Shown here in pieces: positions 1-8,443 of a stretch of DNA of 64,000 nt. The notes under the pieces were generated by a model, which did no database searches, was not told the DNA's origin, and was given only the letters and a program-made list of their open reading frames with translations. The translations under genes and the position numbers were made by a program. Location: assembly GCF_014201735.1 (NCBI RefSeq), contig NZ_JACHFE010000001.1:496001-560000 (forward strand), in the 5' to 3' direction. This DNA comes from Marinobacter oulmenensis. Lineage in GTDB: Bacteria; Pseudomonadota; Gammaproteobacteria; Pseudomonadales; Oleiphilaceae. The number at the start of each line of letters is the position of its first letter. Positions within the stretch are counted from its first letter, which is position 1.

Positions 1-96
1 GGTATTGGCTCTGGAGATGGCGTTGTCTTCGGCCGGGTCACGATGGCCCCAGCCGTCCAGAATGATCAGTGCAGTAGGCTTGCGCATCTCGGTCAT
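1..96 (-). CDS. gpmI: 2,3-bisphosphoglycerate-independent phosphoglycerate mutase, N-terminal fragment
   Basis: Only the first 32 codons are inside the window; the gene runs off the left edge. They read MTEMRKPTALIILDGWGHRD and continue with PAEDNAISRANT. The LIILDGWG segment carries the first metal-binding Asp of the alkaline-phosphatase-fold iPGM family, and NAISRANT is also typical. The enzyme interconverts 3- and 2-phosphoglycerate in cytosolic glycolysis and gluconeogenesis using Mn2+. The ATG at 96 is the natural start for the family. It is divergent from the rhodanese-like gene at 272, so 97-271 should contain both promoters; a TATAAT at 234-239 could serve the rightward gene. Confidence 0.9.
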   Translation of the reverse strand, partial: MTEMRKPTALIILDGWGHRDPAEDNAISRANT

Positions 97-271
97 CACT
101 TCGTCCGGTTGGTTGTCGACAGGGAGTGCAGATTCTAACCGTTTTCATTCTCACAAGCCATGGACGATAGACGGTGCGGCGCCCGGGGCGGATGGCTTGC
201 CTTCCCCTCCTTCTTTGACCCGGCCCGGCTGTGTATAATCCGGCCAAACCAAATTTTGTCAGGGCAGTTTC

Positions 272-688
272 ATGGATCGCTTGTTTGAATTCGTTGTGAA
301 TCACTACATTCTGGCGTCATTGTTTGTGGCGTTTCTCCTCGCCATCCTGTTTCTGGAGACGCGGCGCGGCGGTGCCAAGGTGTCGTCCCAGGCGCTGGTG
401 GGCATGATGAACAAGGACGAGGCGGTGGTGGTTGATATCCGCGATCGCAAGGACTTCGGTGAGGGACACATTACCGGGGCCGTCCATATTCCGCTGAGCG
501 GCATCAAAAGCCGGGCCAGTGAACTCGACAAGTTCAAGGACAAGCAGATTGTGGTGGTGGACAAGATGGGCCAGCACTCGGCCATGGCGGTCAAGCAACT
601 GAATGCCCACGGCCTGAACAATGTGGCCCGCCTGAACGGTGGTATCGCAGACTGGAAAGGCGCCAACCTGCCGCTGGTCAAAAAGTAA
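272..688 (+). CDS. Membrane-anchored rhodanese-fold protein lacking the catalytic Cys (YibN-like)
   Basis: 138 aa. One N-terminal membrane segment (about residues 10-28) precedes a single rhodanese domain: VVVDIRDRKDFGEGHI is the CH2A region and LNGGIADWKGANLP is the typical C-terminus. The active-site loop, normally C-R-x-G, reads VVVDKMGQHSAMA here, so the sulfur-carrying Cys is replaced and sulfurtransferase activity is not expected. The size, the anchor and the position upstream of secB match E. coli YibN and its pseudomonad relatives. Biochemical role unknown; a scaffold or membrane-linked role is inferred only from the fold. It is followed by secB after a 131-bp gap, probably co-transcribed. 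Confidence 0.85.
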   Translation: MDRLFEFVVNHYILASLFVAFLLAILFLETRRGGAKVSSQALVGMMNKDEAVVVDIRDRKDFGEGHITGAVHIPLSGIKSRASELDKFKDKQIVVVDKMGQHSAMAVKQLNAHGLNNVARLNGGIADWKGANLPLVKK

Positions 689-819
689 CAGGGCTTGATC
701 CGGGCCCGGATCTGCCGCACTGTTTCATCCTGTGATTTCGCCGGAACCGCCAACGCCCTTCCGGCCCAGTGACTTTAACAACGGGCTTGTCCCGCTCCGT
801 ATTAACGAAAGGATTGATC

Positions 820-1317
820 ATGGCTGAGAACCAGCAAGCCGCAGGCAACGAAAACCAGAGCCAACCCCAGTTCGCCCTTCAGCGTATCTACGTGAAGGAC
901 CTGTCGTTTGAATCCCCGAACTCCCCGACGGTTTTCCAGGAGCAGTGGAAGCCGCAAGTGAGCCTGGATCTGAATACCTCTCACAACCAGGTCAGCGAGA
1001 ACCAGTACGAAGTGGTACTGTCGATGACCGTGACTGCCAAGCTGGGCGAGAAGACCGCCTACATTGTGGAAATCCAGCAGGCTGGTGTGTTCATGGTATC
1101 CGGTATCGAGAGCAACCAGCTCGGCCACATGCTCGGTTCCTACTGCCCCACGGTACTGTTCCCCTATGCCCGCGAGGCCATCGACGGTATCGTCAACAAG
1201 GGCAGCTTCCCGGCACTGATGCTGGCGCCGGTGAACTTTGATGCCATCTACGCCCAGGCGCTCAAGCGCAAGCAGGAAGAAGCCAACGGTGAGTCGGCGG
1301 AAGACAAGGCGCACTGA
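820..1317 (+). CDS. secB: Protein-export chaperone SecB
   Basis: 165 aa. Cytosolic tetrameric chaperone that holds preproteins unfolded and hands them to SecA. Recognised by the acidic, Gln-rich N-terminus (MAENQQAAGNENQSQ), the core IYVKDLSFESPNSP and the C-terminal segment with YCPTVLFPYAREAIDGIV, which is highly conserved in SecB. I start at 820 rather than at the upstream in-frame codon (769) because GAAAGGA at 807-813 is well placed for this ATG and the family begins here. A strong Rho-independent terminator follows at 1342. Confidence 0.97.
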   Translation: MAENQQAAGNENQSQPQFALQRIYVKDLSFESPNSPTVFQEQWKPQVSLDLNTSHNQVSENQYEVVLSMTVTAKLGEKTAYIVEIQQAGVFMVSGIESNQLGHMLGSYCPTVLFPYAREAIDGIVNKGSFPALMLAPVNFDAIYAQALKRKQEEANGESAEDKAH

Positions 1318-1341
1318 TTGATTTCAGTTCTGCCGAAAAAC

Positions 1342-1369
1342 AAAACCGGCCCGGGTGGCCGGTTTTTTT
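1342..1369 (+). terminator. Rho-independent terminator after secB
   Basis: A 10-bp perfect stem AAAACCGGCC / GGCCGGTTTT with a 5-nt loop, followed by a T run. It lies 24 bp after the secB stop. The inverted A-tract/T-tract means it can also act on leftward transcripts leaving trmL, whose stop is at 1385. Confidence 0.9.
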
Positions 1370-1384
1370 ATGCCTGATCGGGCG

Positions 1385-1849
1385 TCAGACAGCGCCGTCA
1401 AAGCCCAGCTGGCGCCAGGCTTCGTAGGTGACCAGCGCCACCGCGTTGGACAGGTTGAGGCTGCGGCTTTCCGGGCGCATGGGAATACGCAGGCGATGGC
1501 CGTTGGCCAGGGCATCCCGAACCGCCGGAGGCAGGCCGCGGGTCTCTGGTCCGAACATCAGGTAGTCATCCTCGCGGAAGCGGGTCTGGTGATAGGGATG
1601 GGAGCCGTGTGTGGTTAGCCCGAACAGCCGCCCTGGCTGTTCGGAATCCAGAAAGGCCTGATAGCTGGCGTGCACATTGACCCTGGCGTATTCACTGTAA
1701 TCCAGGCCGGCCCGGCGCATCTGTTTGTCTTCCAGGGAGAAGCCGAGGGGTTCGATCAGGTGCAGTCGGCAGCCGGTGTTGGCGCAGAGCCGGATGATAT
1801 TGCCCGTGTTGGGCGGTATCTCCGGCTCGTAGAGCACAATGTTCAGCAC
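1385..1849 (-). CDS. trmL: tRNA (cytidine(34)-2'-O)-methyltransferase TrmL
   Basis: 154 aa, full length for this minimal SPOUT family. It 2'-O-methylates the wobble nucleotide of the tRNA-Leu CAA/UAA isoacceptors using SAM. Motifs: N-terminal [17 protein letters not shown] with the NTGN catalytic region, FGPETRGLP (motif 2) and the C-terminal knot [18 protein letters not shown] (motif 3). Five bases separate it from the upstream thiolase gene on the same strand, so they are probably co-transcribed. Confidence 0.95.
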   Translation of the reverse strand: MLNIVLYEPEIPPNTGNIIRLCANTGCRLHLIEPLGFSLEDKQMRRAGLDYSEYARVNVHASYQAFLDSEQPGRLFGLTTHGSHPYHQTRFREDDYLMFGPETRGLPPAVRDALANGHRLRIPMRPESRSLNLSNAVALVTYEAWRQLGFDGAV

Positions 1850-1854
1850 CGGTT

Positions 1855-3033
1855 TCAGCGCTCGACGGCCAGCGCCACGCCCATACCACCGCCAATGCAG
1901 AGGGTCGCCAGACCTTTGTGGGCGTCCCGGCGTTTCATTTCATGCAGCAGGGTAACCAGGATCCGGCAGCCGGAGGCGCCAATCGGGTGGCCCAGGGCAA
2001 TGGCGCCGCCGTTGACGTTGACCTTGTTGGTGTCCCAACCCAGATCGCGGTTGACCGAGATGGCCTGGGCGGCAAAGGCTTCATTGGCTTCCACCAGGTC
2101 CAGGTCGTCCACACTCCAGCCGGCACGCTGCAGACAACGCTGGCTGGCGGGAATGGGACCGGTGCCCATGATGGCCGGATCAACGCCCGCGTTGGCGTGG
2201 GCCTTGAGGGTGACCAGCGGTGTCAGGCCCAGTTCCCGGGCCTTGTCGGCACTGCAGACCATCACGGCCGCGGCGCCATCGTTCAGGGAGGAGGCGTTAC
2301 CGGCGGTGACAGTGCCATCCTTGTTGAAGGCGGGGCGCAGCTTGCCAAGGCTTTCACCGGTGACGCCGTCCCGTGGGCACTCGTCCTGGCTGATGACCAG
2401 CGGCTCGCCCTTGCGCTGGGGGATGGTGATGGGAACAATCTGGTCGTCGAAATAACCGGCTTTCTGTGCCGCCACAGCTTTCTGCTGGGATGCGGCGGCG
2501 AAGGCGTCCTGCTCTTCCCGGCTGATACCGTACTTGTCGACGATGTTCTCGGCGGTTACGCCCATGTGGTAGTCATTGAAGGCATCCCACAGACCGTCAT
2601 TGACCATGGTGTCGATCATGGTCCAGTTACCCATTCGCTGGCCGTTACGGCTGTTGGGCAGCACGTGGGGCGCCTGGCTCATGCTTTCCTGGCCGCCGGC
2701 AATCATCAGCTCGGCATCGCCGCACTGGATGGCCTGTACCGCCATGTGGACGGCCTTCAGGCCGGAACCACAGACCTTGTTGATGGTCATGGCGGGCGTG
2801 GACGCCGGCAGTCCTGCATTCACCGCTGCCTGACGGGCCGGGTTCTGGCCACAACCGGCCGTCAGCACCTGACCAAGAATGACTTCGTTGACCTGTTCGC
2901 CGGCCACGCCGGTTTCCGCCAGTATGGCCTCGATCACCGCAGAGCCGAGCTGGTCAGCGCGCAGGCTGGACAGCCCCCCGCCAAAACTGCCAACGGCGGT
3001 TCGCCTGGCGGCAACAATAACGACATCACGCAT
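1855..3033 (-). CDS. Acetyl-CoA C-acetyltransferase (biosynthetic-type thiolase)
   Basis: 392 aa, the usual thiolase II length. It condenses two acetyl-CoA into acetoacetyl-CoA or runs the reverse, serving short-chain fatty-acid or polyhydroxyalkanoate metabolism. The nucleophilic Cys is C88 in [11 protein letters not shown]. The second conserved block is [14 protein letters not shown] (catalytic His), and the third is [11 protein letters not shown] near the C-terminus (second catalytic Cys). The ATG at 3033 has GGAG about 8 nt upstream. With no phaB/phaC or ato genes beside it, phaA and atoB cannot be told apart, so I give no symbol. Confidence 0.93.
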   Translation of the reverse strand: MRDVVIVAARRTAVGSFGGGLSSLRADQLGSAVIEAILAETGVAGEQVNEVILGQVLTAGCGQNPARQAAVNAGLPASTPAMTINKVCGSGLKAVHMAVQAIQCGDAELMIAGGQESMSQAPHVLPNSRNGQRMGNWTMIDTMVNDGLWDAFNDYHMGVTAENIVDKYGISREEQDAFAAASQQKAVAAQKAGYFDDQIVPITIPQRKGEPLVISQDECPRDGVTGESLGKLRPAFNKDGTVTAGNASSLNDGAAAVMVCSADKARELGLTPLVTLKAHANAGVDPAIMGTGPIPASQRCLQRAGWSVDDLDLVEANEAFAAQAISVNRDLGWDTNKVNVNGGAIALGHPIGASGCRILVTLLHEMKRRDAHKGLATLCIGGGMGVALAVER

Positions 3034-3132
3034 GGTATTTCTCCGTTTAATGGCTGGGTCGGGCGTTCCAACCCATTTTTATAGTAAAGGCGGCATTGTA
3101 GCCGGAAAGCCGGAAGTGGCCCAAACCGGCCG

Positions 3133-3873
3133 CTACATGTTCAGGCTGCGGCCACCGTCCACGGGCAGGATCTGCCCGGTCACGAACGGCGCATCACAGA
3201 TCAGATAGGTGATGGCACCGGCAATATCTTCCGGGTTGCCGGTGCGGGCGAGGGCAGTCTTGTCGAGTATGGCCTGCTGGTGAGACTCGTCCATAGGGTC
3301 GTTTCCTTCCGGCCAGAGAATGGCCCCTGGCGAGACACCGTTGACCCGGATCTGCGGCGCCAGTTCCCGGGCCCAGAAACGGGTGAGGGCGGCCAGCCCG
3401 GCCTTGCTGGCACAGTAAAGCGGGTGGTCCGGCAGCGGGCGTTCGCTGTAGATATCAATCATGTTGACGACAGCGCCCGAAGCCTTTTTGAGCGCCGGCA
3501 GACAATGCTGCAGCAGGAAGAACGGCGCCTTCAGGTTGGTGTTGAGAATCAGGTTCCAGTCGTCTTCACTGGCGGTCCCGGTGGGGGTGGGGTAGAACAC
3601 CGAGGCATTGTTGATCAGCCCGTCCAGCCGGCCCCAGTGTTTAACCGCAACGTCTGCCACCCGGGCGACGTCATCGGGATTGGTCAGCTCGCCGGCAACG
3701 CAGGTGGCGGAATCGGACCGGGCCCGGTTCAGCTCTTCCACCAGAGCCCGTGCCTGCTCGGCCCGGCTGCGATAGTGAATCACCAGGTTCCAGCCCCGTT
3801 TGTGCAGTGCTTTCGCGGTTTCGGCGCCCAGCCGGTGGGCGGCGCCGGTAATCAGTGCGACAGGTGTGCTCAT
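3133..3873 (-). CDS. Pteridine reductase / FolM-like short-chain dehydrogenase
   Basis: 246 aa classical SDR. The NADPH-binding motif is TGAAHRLG near residue 10, the variant found in pteridine reductases, where an Arg replaces the second Gly region. NNAS follows the Rossmann core. In the active site the usual Ser is an Asp (VNMIDIYSERP) followed by YCASK (YxxxK), which is the PTR1 pattern D-Y-K. A role in reducing dihydropterins (dihydromonapterin/dihydrofolate) is inferred. It sits 17 bp downstream of cca on the same strand. Confidence 0.82.
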   Translation of the reverse strand: MSTPVALITGAAHRLGAETAKALHKRGWNLVIHYRSRAEQARALVEELNRARSDSATCVAGELTNPDDVARVADVAVKHWGRLDGLINNASVFYPTPTGTASEDDWNLILNTNLKAPFFLLQHCLPALKKASGAVVNMIDIYSERPLPDHPLYCASKAGLAALTRFWARELAPQIRVNGVSPGAILWPEGNDPMDESHQQAILDKTALARTGNPEDIAGAITYLICDAPFVTGQILPVDGGRSLNM

Positions 3874-3890
3874 GCTTTGCTCCTCTGGTG

Positions 3891-5003
3891 TCAGGATTCC
3901 AGTTGGGCATTGATACGTGCCAGACGCTCCCGGTGGATGGCCTGACCCAACTCCCGGCCCTTGAAACCCTGGGCCATCAGTTCCCTTGGAGAAATGTCGC
4001 GGGTACGGTCAGCCATGGTCTGGAGTCGCTTCAGCAGCGGGCTTCGATCTTCGTCGAGGGTGCAGCCGAGGGTTTCCAGCAGGGCGTCGAACCGTTCAGG
4101 GCGGCGCCAGACATCGGCGTGTTCCAGCAGCGCCAGCCAATCCGCTGCCGCCATGTCGCCGGTGTCGGGTTGGTGCAGCCGGTGGCTGAAGCGGCAGACC
4201 AGTCCGGCGAGGTCCCGGCATTCGTTGGGGGCTTTCATTGCATTTGCACGTTTGACCACCTGGTCTTCCTCCAGCGGGAACAGCATGGCTGCGAACCGCT
4301 GGGCGGTGGCGCCGTCCCGGTTGTGGATGCAATGCAGGGCTCTGATGGCTGAGGGCAGCGTTTCCGGGCCGGCCAGTTCGGGGACCAGGGAGGGCAGTGC
4401 GCCCACCTGCTCAAGCACCTCCCAGAATACCCAGGGGGCCTGTTCGTTGAGCGCCCGCTGAACCTCCTGCCAGACCCGTTCCGGCACCAGGTGGTCCAGC
4501 TCTCCCTGCTGCACCATGTCGCGCATCAGTGCCAGTGTCTCCTCGCCAACCCGGAAACCAAGAGGCTCGAACCGGGCAGCAAAGCGCGCGGTGCGCAGGA
4601 TGCGCAGCGGATCCTCGGCGAAGGCCGGGGACACGTGGCGGAGGATGCGCGAGTGCAGGTCGTCGTGGCCGTTGAAGGGATCAACCAGTTCGCCGTCTTC
4701 GGTTTCGGCCATGGCATTGATGGTCAGGTCCCGGCGCAGGAGATCCTGCTCCAGGGTGACGTCCGGAGCACTGTAGACGGTGAAGCCATGGTAGCCCTGT
4801 CCCTGCTTGCGCTCCGTGCGGGCCAGCGCGTATTCCTCGCGGGATTGCGGGTGCAGGAAGACCGGAAAATCAGCCCCCACCTGCTTGAAGCCCCGCTCCA
4901 GCATGTCTTCCGGGGTGGCGCCAACCACGACCCAGTCCCGATCCTTGACCTCCAGGCCCAGTAGTCTGTCCCGGACGGCGCCGCCCACCAGATAGCATTG
5001 CAT
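3891..5003 (-). CDS. cca: Multifunctional CCA tRNA nucleotidyltransferase
   Basis: 370 aa. Adds or repairs the 3'-CCA end of tRNA without a template. The N-terminal class II nucleotidyltransferase signature is YLVGGAVRDRLLGL, followed by KDRDWVVVG (the DxD metal site) and RRDLTINAMA. ILRTARFAARF is the neck motif. The C-terminal part (HCIHNRDGATAQRF) resembles the HD domain of bacterial multifunctional CCA enzymes, but the classic HD pair is not obvious. I start at 5003 (MQCYLVGG), where an AGAGGA lies about 10 nt upstream, rather than 22 codons further up. Confidence 0.93.
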   Translation of the reverse strand: MQCYLVGGAVRDRLLGLEVKDRDWVVVGATPEDMLERGFKQVGADFPVFLHPQSREEYALARTERKQGQGYHGFTVYSAPDVTLEQDLLRRDLTINAMAETEDGELVDPFNGHDDLHSRILRHVSPAFAEDPLRILRTARFAARFEPLGFRVGEETLALMRDMVQQGELDHLVPERVWQEVQRALNEQAPWVFWEVLEQVGALPSLVPELAGPETLPSAIRALHCIHNRDGATAQRFAAMLFPLEEDQVVKRANAMKAPNECRDLAGLVCRFSHRLHQPDTGDMAAADWLALLEHADVWRRPERFDALLETLGCTLDEDRSPLLKRLQTMADRTRDISPRELMAQGFKGRELGQAIHRERLARINAQLES

Positions 5004-5233
5004 GGATCGGTGTATCCTCTGTTCAGGGTGAAAGCCATTGATTATCCGGCCCGGCGTGGCCGGAGGCAAACCGGGTACCGGCGGGTGTTGATGTCTGACA
5101 GGCAGTTTTTTGCCGCCCGGCCCCTTCGGGCAGGCGCCGTTCAGGCTTTAATCGCTGTAAATCAGTTGCTTGCTGTATGTGGCGTGATTTTTTCATGGTT
5201 GTGCCAAAATGCTTTTTCCGGAGACAGGACCCT

Positions 5234-5773
5234 ATGATGCCGCGATGGATGCTCGTGCCCGCGTTGGCCATTGCCCTGGCTGGCTGCGCCTCGACTGGCG
5301 ACAGTCAGCGTGAAGATGTTGGTCAGCAGTTGATTGACCCGGTTACCGTACGGGTCAGCGGTTATGGCACCTACGAAAACGTGGATCAGGACCGCACGGA
5401 TACCGGCAAGCGCCTGAAGGCCCGCCGGGCCTCCCGTCTGGATGCCTACCGGAACCTGGCGGAACGGGTCTACGGGACGGTGATTTTTGGCCGCTCCACC
5501 GTCAATGATTTCGTCCTTCAGGATGACAGTTTCCGGGCCTATGTCGACAGCTATGTCCGCGGAGCCCGGGTGGTGGCGGTCAATGAGCACAGCGATGGTG
5601 TGATTGAAACCGTAATGCAGCTCAAGCTGGAATCGGCGTTTATTGCCTGCGCCGCCCAGTACGCGGATGAGGCGGTGCACGACAAGTGCAGCGTGCCCAT
5701 CCCCCGTGCCAATGAACGGGTGAATGAGCAAAGCAGTGGTGACAAGGCTGAGTCTCTCTATTATCTGGATTGA
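5234..5773 (+). CDS. flgP: FlgP-like LPP20 outer-membrane lipoprotein
   Basis: About 179 aa. Starts MMPRWMLVPALAIALAGC, a lipoprotein signal with the lipobox Cys at residue 18; GGAGACAGGA precedes the ATG at 5234. The body has the LPP20 pattern: RLKARRASRLDAYRNLAERVYG is the conserved helix and VVAVNEHSDGVIETVMQLKL the strand repeat. In Vibrio, FlgP forms part of an outer-membrane disc beneath the H-ring of the flagellar motor. The next gene encodes FlgT, the H-ring protein, 34 bp away, which supports the assignment. No flgO homologue accompanies the pair here. Confidence 0.8.
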   Translation: MMPRWMLVPALAIALAGCASTGDSQREDVGQQLIDPVTVRVSGYGTYENVDQDRTDTGKRLKARRASRLDAYRNLAERVYGTVIFGRSTVNDFVLQDDSFRAYVDSYVRGARVVAVNEHSDGVIETVMQLKLESAFIACAAQYADEAVHDKCSVPIPRANERVNEQSSGDKAESLYYLD

Positions 5774-5807
5774 TCCGGCAAACCGGCCGGCGAATATCGG
5801 GAGTGTT

Positions 5808-7001
5808 ATGAAGCGTATAGTCCTGTTCTGGTTGATGCTCTGGCCCGCCCTTGGGGCGGCGGCCATGCTTGAGGGCGTTGGCCACGCCACCATCCATGAC
5901 GGCGATGTCGAGCAGGCCCGTGCCGAGGCCCGCCAGGCCGCCATGCGTGATCTGGCGCTTCAATACGAGGCCAGAATCAGTTCCAGTGACACGGTGGAAA
6001 ACGGGGAGCTGGTGCAGTCCAGTACCCGGGTTTCCAGCACTGCCACGGTGCGGGATGCCGAGGTGGTGGATGAATTCCGTAATGGCAACCTGCTGCGGGT
6101 GATTGTCCGTGGTGATGTGGTTTCCGGTAATGGCGATGAATGTAAGGCCGGTGCAGCCCGGGAGCTGCGCAAGCGGGTGGCGGTGACCGGTTTTCCCATT
6201 GTCTCCCCTGAGCAGGGTGGCAACCAGGTACTGGATAATGCCGGCGAACGCCTGCCCCAGGCCCTGGTGGCCCGGCTCCAGCGTGAAGGCAACCTGCAGG
6301 TGCTGGGCAATACCTCCCTGCAACTGTTTGGCAACCTGGCGGATGCACCCACCTCCCGGGGCAATATTGCCGCCAATCACCTGACCAACGTGGTTCAACT
6401 GGCCCGCGAACTGGGGGCCCAGTTTGTGGTATCCGGGGTGATCCGGGATATGGGATTGTCTGATCCCAACGCCTGGGGCTCCTCCATCGTCGACAAGATG
6501 CAGCGGAGCATTGGCGTGGTCGATACCACCCGGCGGTTTGAGGTGGAGTTGATGGTGTTCGACGGCTTCTCAGGCTCGCCGGTCTATCGCAAGCGTTTTG
6601 AAACCTCGGCCCAGTGGGACCCGCAGGGCAGTGACGGGATTTCCGCCTCGGGCTTTGAAAGCTCCCAATGGGGCAGGGCGGTATCCGGTGTGATTGACCG
6701 GATGGTCGGCACCGTGAATGAAAGCCTGGCCTGCCAGCCATTCATGACGCGGATTACCCGGGTGGACGGTGATCGTGTCACTCTGGAATCGGGGGCAACC
6801 GCCGGTCTACGGCCGGGTGTGGAGATGGATGTTTACCGGACCCGCCGTTATTTTGATTCGCTGAATGGCACACCGGAACTGACCGATGCGGGGGTGGCCA
6901 TCACGCTGAATAACGTTCACCCGGATTTCAGCACAGGGCAGATGCCCCGGCATTCCGGGCAGGTGAACATTCAGCGTGATGATATCGCCATTATCTGGTG
7001 A
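5808..7001 (+). CDS. flgT: Flagellar H-ring protein FlgT
   Basis: 397 aa with a cleavable signal peptide (MKRIVLFWLMLWPALGAAA). The N-terminal domain again carries the ALR-AA pattern shared with LPP20 proteins (EARQAAMRDLALQYEARI). The middle domain has RKRVAVTGFPIVSPEQ and LGAQFVVSGVIRDMG, similar to CsgG/TolB-like periplasmic assembly domains. The C-terminus (VTLESGATAGLRPGVEMDVYRTRR) is the FlgT_C fold. FlgT reinforces the basal body of polar flagella. I start at 5808 because the ORF upstream of it is the tail of flgP in another frame. It ends one base before the convergent sufE stop. Confidence 0.85.
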   Translation: MKRIVLFWLMLWPALGAAAMLEGVGHATIHDGDVEQARAEARQAAMRDLALQYEARISSSDTVENGELVQSSTRVSSTATVRDAEVVDEFRNGNLLRVIVRGDVVSGNGDECKAGAARELRKRVAVTGFPIVSPEQGGNQVLDNAGERLPQALVARLQREGNLQVLGNTSLQLFGNLADAPTSRGNIAANHLTNVVQLARELGAQFVVSGVIRDMGLSDPNAWGSSIVDKMQRSIGVVDTTRRFEVELMVFDGFSGSPVYRKRFETSAQWDPQGSDGISASGFESSQWGRAVSGVIDRMVGTVNESLACQPFMTRITRVDGDRVTLESGATAGLRPGVEMDVYRTRRYFDSLNGTPELTDAGVAITLNNVHPDFSTGQMPRHSGQVNIQRDDIAIIW

Positions 7002-7460
7002 TCAGGCCGCTTCGGCGGCCGCGATGTCCCGGATCTTGCCGACCATGGCGCGCAGGCCGTTGCCCCGGGTCGGGGAAATGTGTCGGAACAGGTCCAGCCG
7101 TTCGAACAGTTCGTCGATATCTGTGGCCAGCAGGTCCCGGGGTGTCTTGGCATTCAGGGCCACCAGGATGATCGCGGCCAGCCCGCGTACAATCATGGCG
7201 TCGGAGTCGATCAGCAGATAGAGCCTGCCGGTTTCCGGATCCTGGTGGTGAATCAGCCAGACCTGGCTCTGGCAGCCATGCACGTAATTCTTCTCGACGC
7301 GCTCGTCCTCGGGGAACTCGGGCAACTGCTTGCCCAGGTCGATGATGTAGGCGTAACGCTCTTCCCAGTCATCGAGAAAATCGAAGTCGTCCAGAACGTC
7401 TTCCAGTGTCGTTTTCTGCCCCAGGGGGTTGTTCAGAAACTGTTCTTTGCTGGCGGTCAT
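7002..7460 (-). CDS. sufE: Cysteine desulfuration protein SufE
   Basis: 152 aa. Accepts persulfide from SufS on its catalytic Cys in the loop NYVHGCQSQVW and passes it to the SufBCD scaffold. Length and the surrounding blocks (DWEERYAYIIDLGKQLPEF, VRGLAAIILVALN) are typical. It is the last gene of the leftward suf run, 45 bp after sufT. The stop abuts the convergent flgT stop with no spacer, so any terminator for either must lie inside the other gene. Confidence 0.95.
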   Translation of the reverse strand: MTASKEQFLNNPLGQKTTLEDVLDDFDFLDDWEERYAYIIDLGKQLPEFPEDERVEKNYVHGCQSQVWLIHHQDPETGRLYLLIDSDAMIVRGLAAIILVALNAKTPRDLLATDIDELFERLDLFRHISPTRGNGLRAMVGKIRDIAAAEAA

Positions 7461-7504
7461 GGCTGTCTGTGTCAGTCAGTGTGTTTCAGCGGCCCGGGCG
7501 CTGG

Positions 7505-8047
7505 TTAAAGCATCCCGAGTTCGAGTTTTGCTTCATCGGTGAGCATGTCGTTGCTCCAGGGCGGGTCAAACGTGAGCTCTACGGTGACCTTGTCGACATT
7601 GGGCACGTGCTCCACCTTGCGTTTGACGTCGTCGGTGATCACCGGACCCATGCCGCAGCCGGCGGCGGTGAGGGTCATGCGGATGTAGATGTGATTGCCT
7701 TCCTCGCCGCCGTTTTCAATGTTGCACTCGTAAATCAGGCCCAGATCCACCACGTTGACCGGGATTTCCGGGTCATAGCAGTTACGCAGGGCTTCCCATA
7801 CCTGGTTTTCGTTGACGGTGCCGTCTTCCGGCGTTTCAAAGCTGCTTTCCAGGGGCTGCTTGCCCAGCGCGTCCGCGTCGTGGCCTTCCACGCGCGCGAG
7901 GTTACCGTTCACCGCCACGGTGAAGGTGCCACCGAGTGACTGGGTGATGGTCACGAAGGTATCCGACGGAATCATGATCTCGGTTCCGGAGGGTACCAGA
8001 CGTGCCTCGACTTCGCGCTTGGTCAGGACAACTTCCCGTTCTTGCAT
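7505..8047 (-). CDS. sufT: SufT, DUF59/MIP18-family Fe-S assembly accessory protein
   Basis: About 180 aa. The C-terminal DUF59 domain is clear: CYDPEIPVNVVDLGLIYE, MTLTAAGCGMGPVI (conserved Cys) and VTVELTFDPPWSNDML. The N-terminal extension of about 75 residues is the SufT-specific part. SufT supports maturation of Fe-S proteins under high demand. The ATG at 8047 (MQEREVV) is preferred over a TTG six bases upstream because GAGGG is about 10 nt before the ATG but only about 4 nt before the TTG. Lies between sufA and sufE in the operon. Confidence 0.9.
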   Translation of the reverse strand: MQEREVVLTKREVEARLVPSGTEIMIPSDTFVTITQSLGGTFTVAVNGNLARVEGHDADALGKQPLESSFETPEDGTVNENQVWEALRNCYDPEIPVNVVDLGLIYECNIENGGEEGNHIYIRMTLTAAGCGMGPVITDDVKRKVEHVPNVDKVTVELTFDPPWSNDMLTDEAKLELGML

Positions 8048-8074
8048 ACTCAATCAGCCCTCATTCTGAGCGTT

Positions 8075-8431
8075 TCATGCCACCGTGAAGCTTTCGCCGC
8101 AACCACACTCCGCCGTGGCGTTGGGGTTGTTGAAGCGGAACAGGGAGTTCACGCCCTCGGTGACAAAATCGATTTCAATGCCGTTGACCAGCGGCAGGTG
8201 TTCTTCCTTCACGTACACATCCACGCCGTCGATGGCAAAAATACGATCATCCGTCGCGGGCGTCTCGACCCACTGGGTCTCGTACTTGAAACCGGAGCAG
8301 CCGCTTTTCTTGATGGCCAGGCGAATACCCTTGGCATCCGGCTTCTTGTCCAGTTGCTTGCGAACGTGTTTGACCGCGCTCGGGGTCATGGTCACGGTCA
8401 CTTCATTCGGGGTGAAGACTTCGGCTGTCAT
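8075..8431 (-). CDS. sufA: A-type Fe-S carrier protein SufA
   Basis: 118 aa. HesB/IscA fold with the three ligand cysteines in GCSGFKYE and AECGCGESF. Receives clusters from SufBCD and transfers them to apo-proteins. It lies 12 bp downstream of sufS within the suf operon, which is why I call it SufA rather than ErpA or IscA. Confidence 0.92.
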   Translation of the reverse strand: MTAEVFTPNEVTVTMTPSAVKHVRKQLDKKPDAKGIRLAIKKSGCSGFKYETQWVETPATDDRIFAIDGVDVYVKEEHLPLVNGIEIDFVTEGVNSLFRFNNPNATAECGCGESFTVA

Positions 8432-8443
8432 GTTTCCACCTCC

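Noticed and set aside
1918..3084. Long plus-strand ORF (388 aa) opposite the thiolase
   Set aside because: Low-complexity Gly/Val-rich translation antisense to a well-conserved thiolase; typical shadow ORF of high-GC DNA.
5109..5140. GC-rich hairpin between cca and flgP next to a T run
   Set aside because: The T run precedes the stem in the rightward direction and becomes an A run leftward; not a terminator in either reading.
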